Source: Proteobacteria bacterium UBA1844
GTDB taxonomy: Bacteria; Pseudomonadota; Gammaproteobacteria; Steroidobacterales; Woeseiaceae
DNA length: 7,358 nucleotides
Assembly (NCBI GenBank): GCA_002338615.1
Contig: DDIS01000193.1
Coordinates: 1-7,358 of the forward strand
Reading direction: 5' to 3'
A program made the translations under genes and the position numbers. Below the pieces are notes generated by a model. That model was not told the origin of the DNA and searched no databases. It saw nothing but the letters and a program-made list of their open reading frames with translations. Below, piece after piece: positions 1-6,227 of this stretch; the stretch's first letter is position 1; every line of letters begins with the position of its first letter.

Positions 1-320
1 GTGGCCTGTACGCCGCAGGCTACGCGCTGACGTTTCTCTGGTTCGAGGTGCAGAGTTTCACCGACGACGTCTGGAGCAGCCACGGCATTGGTGATTTCGT
101 CGAGCACGAGTTGATCAGTCTCCTGCTGCGATTTTCGGTCGACGCGATCACTAACATGGTGAAAGCTTTCATGTGGCCGGTCTACGCCGCGGTCGCCTAT
201 CCGCCCTGGGGGGCCATAGCGCTAGGCCTGGCGTTTGCCTTGTTCCCTGTGTATCTCAAGAAACCGATCGAAAAATGGTTGTTCGCGGACGACGACGAGC
301 AGGACTCGAAACCCGCCTAA
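1..320 (+). CDS. C-terminal fragment of an unrecognised integral membrane protein
   Basis: The reading frame is open from base 3 to a TAA at 318-320, giving 105 visible residues; the true start lies before the window, and the in-frame GTG at 48 is probably internal. I do not recognise the family. The visible residues open with a hydrophobic, aromatic stretch (about 1-14) that looks like the end of a membrane helix. A hydrophilic, acidic loop follows (about 15-38), then a long partly amphipathic hydrophobic stretch (about 38-66) and a clear hydrophobic helix (about 70-86). The tail is charged, with two Lys followed by a run of Asp/Glu, and is probably cytoplasmic. The gene converges on the formate dehydrogenase operon with a 46-base gap, so it is not part of that transcript. 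No functional link to formate metabolism is visible. Confidence 0.7.
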   Translation, partial: GLYAAGYALTFLWFEVQSFTDDVWSSHGIGDFVEHELISLLLRFSVDAITNMVKAFMWPVYAAVAYPPWGAIALGLAFALFPVYLKKPIEKWLFADDDEQDSKPA

Positions 321-366
321 AGTTGGTTCGGCATGCGCTGCTATCCTGGCGTGCGGCAGATTTTCG
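321..366. other. Short convergent intergenic gap with a weak stem-loop
   Basis: Only 46 bases separate the stop of the + strand membrane gene from the stop of fdsA. Read on the + strand, GCATGC (331-336) can pair with GCGTGC (349-354), with one G-U wobble and a 12-base loop. A short TTTT run follows at 361-364. This could be a weak terminator for the + strand gene, but the stem is only 6 bp and the T run starts six bases after it. On the - strand the wobble becomes a mismatch and there is no T run, so I see no intrinsic terminator for the fds operon here. There is no room for a further operon gene in this gap. Confidence 0.3.
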
Positions 367-3213
367 CTACGCACCCTCGACAATGTGCCCCTGGCGCCTG
401 GCACGTGCCTTGAACCCGTCCTGCCATTTCGAACGCCTTGATGCCGGCGCGACCTGCACCGCGGTGACCTTGTATTCAGGGCACTCGGTTGCCCAGTCAC
501 TGAATTCGGTAGTCACTACATTCGCGCCCGTCTCGGGGTTGTGGAAAGTCGTGTAAACCACGCCGGGTTTTACTCGTTCAGTGATTGTGGCACGCAGCGT
601 GATATCGCCCTTGCGGCTTGCCAGCGATACGAGTTGTGCATCACGGATGCCGCGAGTTTCAGCGTCGCTGGGGTGAATTTCCAGCAGGTCTTCGCCATGC
701 CAGACCACGTTGTCGGTGCGCCTGGTTTGGGCTCCGACATTGTATTGCGACAGGATGCGGCCGGTCGTCAATAGCAACGGAAACTTGCGATTCGTCGTCT
801 CTTCGGTCGGCACGTAGTCCGTTTCAACAAACAGGCCTTTGCCACGCACGAACTGGTCGATATGCATGATCGGCGTACCCATCGGCGCGCTGTCGTTGCA
901 GGGCCATTGCACACTGCCAACGTCATCGAGGAACCTGAAGCTGACATTTTTAAACGTAGGCGTGAGCTCGGCGATTTCATCCATGATTTCAGCCGCGGCC
1001 GTGTAGTGCATGTCATAGCCAAGCGCCCGGCTGAGTTCCTGTGTAATCTGCCATTCGTCCTTGCCCTGGCGCGGCTTCATCACAGGTCGCACGCGATTAA
1101 TGCGTCGCTCGGCATTGATAAAGGTACCGTCTTTCTCGAGGAACGACGTGCCCGGCAAAAAGACATGAGCAAACTTCGCCGTTTCATTCAGAAACAGGTC
1201 CTGGACGACGATACATTCCATGCTCTCGAGCGCCGCCTCGACGTGCTGCGTGTTTGGATCCGACTGCGCGAGATCTTCGCCCTGGATGTACATGCCCTTG
1301 AAGCCGCCGGCGCAGGCTTCGTCGAACATGTTCGGAATACGCAAGCCGGGCTCGGCGTCGAGTTTGACGCCCCAGAGATTTTCAAATGAGCCGCGGACCG
1401 CGTCATCCGCCACCGGCCGGTAGCCCGGGAGTTCGTGCGGAAACGAGCCCATGTCACACGATCCCTGCACGTTGTTCTGCCCGCGCAAGGGGTTGACGCC
1501 GACGCCGGAGCGGCCGAGGTTGCCGGTAGCCATGGCGAGATTGGCCATGCCCATGACCATCGTTGAGCCCTGGCTGTGTTCAGTAACGCCAAGCCCGTAA
1601 TAGATTGCGCCATTTTTTGCACTGCCGTAAAGACGTGCAGCTGCCCGCAACTCGTCAGCATCCAGTCCGGCAATTTTCGCGACCGCTTCCGGTGAGTTCT
1701 CCGGACGCAGGATCATTTCCTTCCAGGCGGCGAAGGAGTCGACATCGCAGCGTTCGCGTACATAGTCTTCGGCGATCAGGCCTTCCTCGACTACCACATG
1801 CGCAAAAGCGTTGATAACGGGTACGTTCGTCCCTGGCGAGAGCGGCAGGTGATAGTCAGCGGCAACGTGTGCTGAACGCACCAGGTCGATCTTGCGTGGG
1901 TCCACGACGATGAGTTTCGCGCCTTCACGCAAACGCCGCTTCATCTGTGACGCAAACACCGGGTGTGCTGCAGTTGGGTTAGCGCCGATAATGACGATCA
2001 CATCGGCGTCCAGCACGCTGTCAAAAGGTTGCGTGCCGGCCGACGTGCCCAGCGTCTTCTTCAGCCCATAGCCGGTCGGTGAATGGCACACGCGGGCGCA
2101 GGTATCGACGTTGTTGTTGCCGAACGCCGCGCGCACGAGTTTTTGTACGACAAACACCTCTTCGTTGGTGCAGCGCGAGGAGGTGATCCCGCCAATCGAT
2201 TTACGGCCGTATTTTTCCTGCAAGGATTTGAAACGTTGCGCCGCGTAGCCAATTGCTTCGTCCCAGTCCACGACACGCCACGGGTCACTGGTTTTTTCGC
2301 GAATCATCGGGTCGAGTATGCGTTCGCGGTGCGATGCATAGCCCCAGGCGAAACGACCTTTGACACAACTGTGACCGTGATTCGCCTGGCCGTCCTTGTA
2401 CGGGGTCATGCGTACGACCTGGTCACCTTTCAATTCGGCCTGAAATGTGCAGCCGACGCCGCAATAGGCGCAGGTTGTTACGACTTTGCGCTCAGGCATG
2501 CCGTGATCGACGATACTTTTTTCCATCAGCGTTGCCGTGGGGCAGGCCTGTACACAGGCGCCGCAGGACACGCATTCGGAATGCAGGAAGTCTTCACCCT
2601 GGATACCGGCCGAGACCTTGGAGGCAAAGCCGCGACCTTCAATTGTGAGCGCGAACGTACCCTGGACTTCGTCACAGGCTCGCACGCAGCGCGAACACAC
2701 GATGCACTTCGAGGCATCGAACTGAAAATAGGGGTTGCTGGTATCCGTCGGTGCGTCGAGATGATTCTCACCGTCAAATCCGTAGCGGACATCACGCAAG
2801 CCCACCGCACCGGCCATGTCCTGCAATTCGCAATCGCCGTTTGCCGGGCAAGTCAGGCAATCAAGCGGGTGATCGGATATATAGAGTTCCATCACATTGC
2901 GGCGCAGCTTCGCCAGCGCGCCGGTCTGCGTACGGATCTTCATGCCGGCTGCAACAGGCGTGGTGCAGGATGCCGGGTAGCCTTTGTGGCCTTCAATTTC
3001 GACCAGGCACAGGCGGCAGGAGCCGAACGCTTTGACGCTGTCCGTCGCACATAGTTTGGGCACGTCGATGCCAGCAGTGCGGGCGGCGCGTAACACGCTG
3101 GTGCCCGCAGCCACGCTCACCGCGTAGCCGTCGATTTCAATCTCAACGCTGGTAGCTGCTGGCGTCGCTTTCGCCGCCGGCGTGCCGAGGTCGGTTTGTC
3201 TGGTGCGGTTCAT
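367..3213 (-). CDS. fdsA: NAD-dependent formate dehydrogenase, alpha (molybdenum catalytic) subunit FdsA
   Basis: This cytoplasmic subunit oxidises formate to CO2 at a bis-MGD molybdenum centre and passes electrons to FdsB. It has 948 residues, close to characterised FdsA proteins. Cluster ligands are all visible. The NuoG-like [2Fe-2S] site is C55, C66, C69, C83. The His-ligated [4Fe-4S] site is H115, C119, C122, C128. The two ferredoxin-type clusters use C170, C173, C176, C224 and C180, C214, C217, C220. The Mo-proximal [4Fe-4S] site is C248, C251, C255, C283. The catalytic Mo ligand is C376 (codon TGC at 2086-2088, so no selenocysteine), followed by H377. R577 lies in NPLRGQNN; its spacing from C376 matches the known Cys/His/Arg active site of the Rhodobacter capsulatus enzyme. 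The molybdopterin-binding C-terminal domain spans about 810-920. The ATG at 3213 is chosen because a strong AGGAGG precedes it and the [2Fe-2S] domain begins about 20 residues later; the frame is open further upstream but only within fdsB. It overlaps fdsB by 4 bases (ATGA). Confidence 0.97.
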   Translation of the reverse strand: MNRTRQTDLGTPAAKATPAATSVEIEIDGYAVSVAAGTSVLRAARTAGIDVPKLCATDSVKAFGSCRLCLVEIEGHKGYPASCTTPVAAGMKIRTQTGALAKLRRNVMELYISDHPLDCLTCPANGDCELQDMAGAVGLRDVRYGFDGENHLDAPTDTSNPYFQFDASKCIVCSRCVRACDEVQGTFALTIEGRGFASKVSAGIQGEDFLHSECVSCGACVQACPTATLMEKSIVDHGMPERKVVTTCAYCGVGCTFQAELKGDQVVRMTPYKDGQANHGHSCVKGRFAWGYASHRERILDPMIREKTSDPWRVVDWDEAIGYAAQRFKSLQEKYGRKSIGGITSSRCTNEEVFVVQKLVRAAFGNNNVDTCARVCHSPTGYGLKKTLGTSAGTQPFDSVLDADVIVIIGANPTAAHPVFASQMKRRLREGAKLIVVDPRKIDLVRSAHVAADYHLPLSPGTNVPVINAFAHVVVEEGLIAEDYVRERCDVDSFAAWKEMILRPENSPEAVAKIAGLDADELRAAARLYGSAKNGAIYYGLGVTEHSQGSTMVMGMANLAMATGNLGRSGVGVNPLRGQNNVQGSCDMGSFPHELPGYRPVADDAVRGSFENLWGVKLDAEPGLRIPNMFDEACAGGFKGMYIQGEDLAQSDPNTQHVEAALESMECIVVQDLFLNETAKFAHVFLPGTSFLEKDGTFINAERRINRVRPVMKPRQGKDEWQITQELSRALGYDMHYTAAAEIMDEIAELTPTFKNVSFRFLDDVGSVQWPCNDSAPMGTPIMHIDQFVRGKGLFVETDYVPTEETTNRKFPLLLTTGRILSQYNVGAQTRRTDNVVWHGEDLLEIHPSDAETRGIRDAQLVSLASRKGDITLRATITERVKPGVVYTTFHNPETGANVVTTEFSDWATECPEYKVTAVQVAPASRRSKWQDGFKARARRQGHIVEGA

Positions 3214-4763
3214 GCGTCGCCTCCTTTGTGGGGTGCGAAGTCTTCTGCAAAGTATTTTAGAACACTGCGCACCGGGAAGGGTGTCATTCCACCCATCGCG
3301 CACAGCGATGCGCCTTCCATCGTGTCACATAATTCGACCAGTAAATCGTAATTATTTTCCTTCTCTTCGCCAGCTAAAATGCGGTCAATCACCTCAACCC
3401 CACGCGTGGAGCCGATTCTGCAGGGGGTGCACTTGCCGCAGGACTCGATGGCACAGAATTCCATGGCGAAGCGCGCCATCTGCGCCATGTTGCTCAATTC
3501 GTCGAAAACGACGATACCACCGTGACCGATCATGGCACCAATTTCCGCGAATGCCTCGTAATCCAGCGGGATTTCGAGTTGCTCGGCGGGTATGTAGGCG
3601 CCCAGTGGGCCACCTACCTGCACCGCCTTGACCGGCCGGCCACTTGCAGTACCGCCACCGAAGCCCTCGATTAGTTCGCGCAAGGTCACGCCAAAAGCCG
3701 CTTCGACCAGTCCGCCGCGCTTGATGTTGCCAGCTAGTTGGAATGCAAGCGTGCCTTTGGAGCGATTGACGCCATAGCTCGCATAGCGCTCGGCACCGAG
3801 CCGGATAATATTGGGTACCGATGCAAGCGTGATCACGTTATTGACGACCGTTGGCTTGCCAAAGAGGCCTGCGTGTACCGGTAGCGGCGGTTTGCTGCGC
3901 ACGATGCCACGTTTGCCCTCGAGACTCTCCAGCATCGCAGTTTCCTCGCCACACACGTAAGAACCGGCGCCAAGATGCAGTTCGATGTCAAAGTCGAAAC
4001 CAGTGCCTTGAATATTCTTGCCCAGCCAGCCGTTATCACGCGCCAGCTCAAGCGCTTTGCCGAAGATACGGTATGTCAACGGATACTCGGACCGCAGATA
4101 GACGTAGCCTTTGCTGGCGCCCGTCGCGAAACCGGCGATTGCCATGCCTTCGATCAGGCACAGTGGGTCGCTTTCCATCAGCATGCGATCGGAAAAAGTG
4201 CCACTGTCACCTTCGTCTGCGTTGCAGGCGATGTATTTTTGCTCCGCTTGGGCCTCCAGCACGGCGCGCCACTTGATGCCGGTCGGAAAGCCCGCGCCGC
4301 CACGTCCGCGCAAACCGGATGCGGCAATGGTGTCGACGATTTCCTCGCCGCTCATCGTTAACGCTTTTTCCAGCGCCTTGAAACCGGAGGTTGCGAGAAA
4401 GTCTTGGAGCGACAGCGGATTATTGAGGCCCGCGCGAAAAAAGGTCCAGCGCTGCTGCTTGCTCAGATACGGAATTTCCCTGGTCGGCCCGAGCCGCTTC
4501 GCGTGGTCGCCTCCCGCAAGGAAGCCCTGTTCGAACAAACCGCGGACATCCGCTGGCGCAACATTACCGTACGCAATCCGCTGGCCGTCGACCTCAACCT
4601 CCACCAGCGGCTCGAGCCAGCTTGCACCCCAGGAACCGTTACGTATCAGCTCAATGTCCTCACCGGACTTTTTCGAGCATCGTGCGATGCTAATCGCGAC
4701 ATCGTCTGCGCCGACCGAGACCGCCGAGGTTTCGCGCGGTACATAAACTTTGCTACGCGCCAT
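3210..4763 (-). CDS. fdsB: NAD-dependent formate dehydrogenase, beta (FMN/NAD) subunit FdsB
   Basis: This diaphorase subunit takes electrons from the FdsA cluster chain and reduces NAD+ through FMN. It has 517 residues and matches the NuoF/HoxF family. The N-terminal 100 or so residues look like the thioredoxin/ferredoxin-like extension of FdsB. They contain only one cysteine (C29), so they cannot bind a cluster by themselves. The FMN/NAD-binding core follows, with the glycine-rich GRGGAGF at 153-159, NADEGDSGTF at 181-190 and GAGSYVCGEETA at 265-276. The C-terminal [4Fe-4S] site is ESCGKCTPCR, with C442, C445 and C448 plus the distant C488. The ATG at 4763 is preceded by an AGGGAA ribosome-binding sequence (4773-4778) and shares one base with the fdsG stop (TGATG). 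Its TGA overlaps the fdsA start, so translation of beta and alpha is probably coupled. Confidence 0.97.
   Translation of the reverse strand: MARSKVYVPRETSAVSVGADDVAISIARCSKKSGEDIELIRNGSWGASWLEPLVEVEVDGQRIAYGNVAPADVRGLFEQGFLAGGDHAKRLGPTREIPYLSKQQRWTFFRAGLNNPLSLQDFLATSGFKALEKALTMSGEEIVDTIAASGLRGRGGAGFPTGIKWRAVLEAQAEQKYIACNADEGDSGTFSDRMLMESDPLCLIEGMAIAGFATGASKGYVYLRSEYPLTYRIFGKALELARDNGWLGKNIQGTGFDFDIELHLGAGSYVCGEETAMLESLEGKRGIVRSKPPLPVHAGLFGKPTVVNNVITLASVPNIIRLGAERYASYGVNRSKGTLAFQLAGNIKRGGLVEAAFGVTLRELIEGFGGGTASGRPVKAVQVGGPLGAYIPAEQLEIPLDYEAFAEIGAMIGHGGIVVFDELSNMAQMARFAMEFCAIESCGKCTPCRIGSTRGVEVIDRILAGEEKENNYDLLVELCDTMEGASLCAMGGMTPFPVRSVLKYFAEDFAPHKGGDA
3220..3227 (-). promoter_or_regulatory. 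Strong Shine-Dalgarno of fdsA
   Basis: Read on the - strand this is AAAGGAGG, a near-perfect match to the anti-Shine-Dalgarno, six bases before the ATG at 3213-3211. It lies inside the last codons of fdsB. It fixes the fdsA start and rules out the longer open frame that extends to 3303. It is the best ribosome-binding site in the operon, which may help raise synthesis of the catalytic subunit from the end of the transcript. Confidence 0.85.
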
Positions 4764-5251
4764 CAGTCGAGGTTCCCTGCAGCAGTGTCGTTGAGCGCGC
4801 CAATAAGCTCGTCGAATTTCTCTTCGCTGACCCGTCCATAAGTACGACCGTCGATCATCACCGCGGGGGAGCAGGCGCAGTTGCCGAGACAGTAGACCGG
4901 GTCCAGCGTGATGTCGCCACCGGTTTCATGGAGATCAATGCCGAGAGTTTCCTTCGCGTGCTGTGTGAGCGCGCGGCTGCCCATCGCCTGGCATGCTTCA
5001 GCCTGGCATATTTTAACAATGTGCTTGCCTGGCGCTTCGGTACGAAAATCGTCGTAGTAGCTCACGACGCCGTGCACATCCGCCCGCGATAGATTCAGCT
5101 CTTCGGCCAGTTGTCGAATTGCGGCTTCGGGAACAAACGAAAAGTGTTCGATGACACCGTGCAGAATCTGGATCAGCATTTCCGGCCGGCCGCCGTGGCG
5201 GGCGACCAGCGCACTGGTCACGCCGGGTTCGTAGTCCAAAGCTATGCGCAT
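4763..5251 (-). CDS. fdsG: NAD-dependent formate dehydrogenase, gamma ([2Fe-2S]) subunit FdsG
   Basis: This small NuoE-like (24 kDa type) subunit carries one [2Fe-2S] cluster and sits beside the FMN of FdsB in the NADH-linked formate dehydrogenase. It has 162 residues, the usual length. An N-terminal helical domain contains LNLSRADVHGVVSYYDDF (53-70), typical of NuoE/FdsG. The thioredoxin-like domain follows, with cluster ligands C82 and C87 (C-x4-C, in ICQAEACQAMG) and C121 and C125 (C-x3-C, in YCLGNCACSP). The ATG at 5251 overlaps the 3' end of fdhD by 10 bases, with a GGAG at 5262-5265 as a modest ribosome-binding site. The stop shares one base with the fdsB start. It is the second gene of the operon and its position directly before fdsB is the standard fdsG-fdsB-fdsA order. 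Confidence 0.96.
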   Translation of the reverse strand: MRIALDYEPGVTSALVARHGGRPEMLIQILHGVIEHFSFVPEAAIRQLAEELNLSRADVHGVVSYYDDFRTEAPGKHIVKICQAEACQAMGSRALTQHAKETLGIDLHETGGDITLDPVYCLGNCACSPAVMIDGRTYGRVSEEKFDELIGALNDTAAGNLD

Positions 5252-6087
5252 AGTCGATGTTCTCCAGCATAAATGTTAAACCCGTCACCACGCAGGAAGC
5301 CAACCAGCGTCATGTTGAATTCGCGCGCGAGTTTTACAGCGAGGCTTGAAGGTGCGCCGACCGCGGCCAGTAGCGGCATTCCGGCAACCAGCGATTTTTG
5401 CATTAACTCGAAACTTGCGCGTCCGGAAACCATGATACCGAGTTCGTGCGCCGGCAGGCGAGATTCCGCCAACAGCCGGCCAATGAGTTTGTCCACGGCA
5501 TTGTGACGGCCAACGTCTTCCATGCATGCGATGAGCGTCCCGTCAGGCCGAAATGCCCCCGCGGCGTGCAAACCGCCGGTATCGTCGAAAGTGGTTTGCG
5601 CTGCGCGCAAATTGGCAGGCACTTGTGCAAGTTTCCTGGCAGAAAAATACGTGTCGTTATCAGGGATAGCCGTAAGCCCGACGACATGCAACGCCTCAAG
5701 AGACGCTTTGCCGCACACGCCGCAACTCGAGCTCGTATAAAAGTGTCGTTGCAGGCGGCCGAGGTCTACCTCGACATCGGCTGCCAGCTCGACTCGAATG
5801 ACATTGTGCAGGCCTGTATCCGGGTCCGGGCTGCCGCAAACTTCAACCGAGGTAATATCGTCGAGCGCATGCACTATCGATTCAGTAAACAGGAATCCGG
5901 TCGCGAGGTCTTTGTCGTTTCCCGGCGTGCGCATGGTGATCGCGATACTGCGTGTTGCGCGACCGTCCGGAGTCGAGAATCCGAGCCTGATCTCGAGCGG
6001 TTCTTCCACCGCAACCCGGTCAACCGCCGCTTGTCGCTCGCCGTTCAGGCTCGTCTGGATTTCGATCGCTAAGCTGCCGCTGTTCAT
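5242..6087 (-). CDS. fdhD: FdhD/FdsC-type sulfurtransferase needed for formate dehydrogenase activity
   Basis: FdhD-family proteins receive sulfur from a cysteine desulfurase and supply a sulfurated bis-MGD cofactor to formate dehydrogenase; here the client is very likely FdsA. The protein has 281 residues, like E. coli FdhD. The sulfur-transfer motif SSSCGVCGK carries C122 and C125, matching the E. coli CxxC. Other family motifs are TGGLHAAG (170-177), MEDVGRHNAVDKLIG (189-203), SGRASFELMQKS (221-232) and the closing GFLRGDGFNIY. The ATG at 6087 is chosen as the first ATG in frame; the 30 codons upstream do not look like the family. No Shine-Dalgarno precedes it, and a TATACT box sits just six bases upstream, so the mRNA may be leaderless. 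Its end overlaps the fdsG start by 10 bases. In classical fds operons the homologue (fdsC) follows fdsA; here it comes first. From sequence alone the names fdhD and fdsC cannot be separated. Confidence 0.95.
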   Translation of the reverse strand: MNSGSLAIEIQTSLNGERQAAVDRVAVEEPLEIRLGFSTPDGRATRSIAITMRTPGNDKDLATGFLFTESIVHALDDITSVEVCGSPDPDTGLHNVIRVELAADVEVDLGRLQRHFYTSSSCGVCGKASLEALHVVGLTAIPDNDTYFSARKLAQVPANLRAAQTTFDDTGGLHAAGAFRPDGTLIACMEDVGRHNAVDKLIGRLLAESRLPAHELGIMVSGRASFELMQKSLVAGMPLLAAVGAPSSLAVKLAREFNMTLVGFLRGDGFNIYAGEHRLCA

Positions 6088-6088
6088 A

Positions 6089-6153
6089 CGGTCAGTATAT
6101 AGCTGTCCGATCCGGGTGAGTATGGTGACGAACAGCAACGCACTGACTGACCG
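6089..6153. repeat. 8-bp inverted repeat flanking the putative fdhD promoter
   Basis: CGGTCAGT at 6089-6096 is the exact reverse complement of ACTGACCG at 6146-6153, separated by 49 bases. The second arm is extended by a tandem ACTG (6142-6149), so the hexamer ACTGAC occurs twice there and once inverted at the promoter. The first arm overlaps the putative -10 box. The layout resembles a pair of separated operator half-sites, but the arms are short and chance is a realistic alternative. Confidence 0.35.
6094..6099 (-). promoter_or_regulatory. Possible -10 box (TATACT) for the fdhD-fdsGBA operon
   Basis: On the - strand TATACT matches five of six bases of the sigma-70 consensus TATAAT. It ends six bases before the fdhD ATG, which would put the transcription start at or next to the A of the ATG. 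I found no convincing -35 hexamer 16-18 bases upstream; the best reads TACTCA, three of six. This may mean an activator-dependent promoter, a different sigma factor, or a chance match. Confidence 0.35.
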
Positions 6154-6227
6154 GCCTCCGTTGCAAGGTCCCCGCAATTACCGCAACGGCAAAGCGAGTC
6201 ACAGCATACTGTTGGGCAATATTGGCC

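Larger units (their letters stand above)
6088..6227 (-). other. 140-base intergenic region upstream of fdhD, likely holding the operon promoter
   Basis: This gap separates the stop of the peptidase gene from the fdhD ATG; both genes read on the - strand. It holds a possible -10 box next to fdhD, an 8-bp inverted repeat (6089-6096 with 6146-6153) and a second inverted repeat, CCGTTGC (6158-6164) with GCAACGG (6183-6189), with an 18-base loop. No T run follows the second repeat in the - direction, so it is not a typical intrinsic terminator. I see no coding sequence here. The region is the only plausible place for an operon-specific promoter, but read-through from the peptidase gene cannot be excluded. 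Confidence 0.55.

Noticed and set aside
222..500. A 92-residue - strand open frame as a candidate fdsD
   Set aside because: It overlaps both the fdsA 3' end and the convergent membrane gene, is rich in Arg/Gly/Pro in the way of a shadow frame, and does not resemble FdsD.
2086..2088. Possible selenocysteine codon at the FdsA active site
   Set aside because: The codon reads TGC on the coding strand, an ordinary cysteine, as expected for the FdsA family.
2083..3054. A 323-residue open frame on the + strand opposite fdsA
   Set aside because: It lies entirely antisense to well-conserved fdsA cluster domains, is low in recognisable motifs, and is the kind of open frame GC-biased codon use creates on the opposite strand.
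3214..3303. Thirty-codon N-terminal extension of fdsA
   Set aside because: It overlaps the conserved 3' end of fdsB, its residues do not resemble FdsA, and the strong AGGAGG sits directly before the ATG at 3213.
367..5251. Reading fdsGBA as complex I (nuoEFG) or NAD-reducing hydrogenase (hoxFU) genes
   Set aside because: FdsA is fused to a complete bis-MGD domain with the formate-dehydrogenase Cys-His (376-377) and Arg577, no other nuo or hox genes are present, and fdhD is in the operon.
6088..6177. Thirty-codon N-terminal extension of fdhD from a TTG at 6177
   Set aside because: The extension does not look like FdhD, uses a rare start codon, and covers the likely promoter; the ATG at 6087 gives the usual family length.
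6158..6189. CCGTTGC/GCAACGG inverted repeat as a terminator of the peptidase gene
   Set aside because: The stem is 7 bp with an 18-base loop and no T run follows in the direction of transcription, so it is not supported as an intrinsic terminator.
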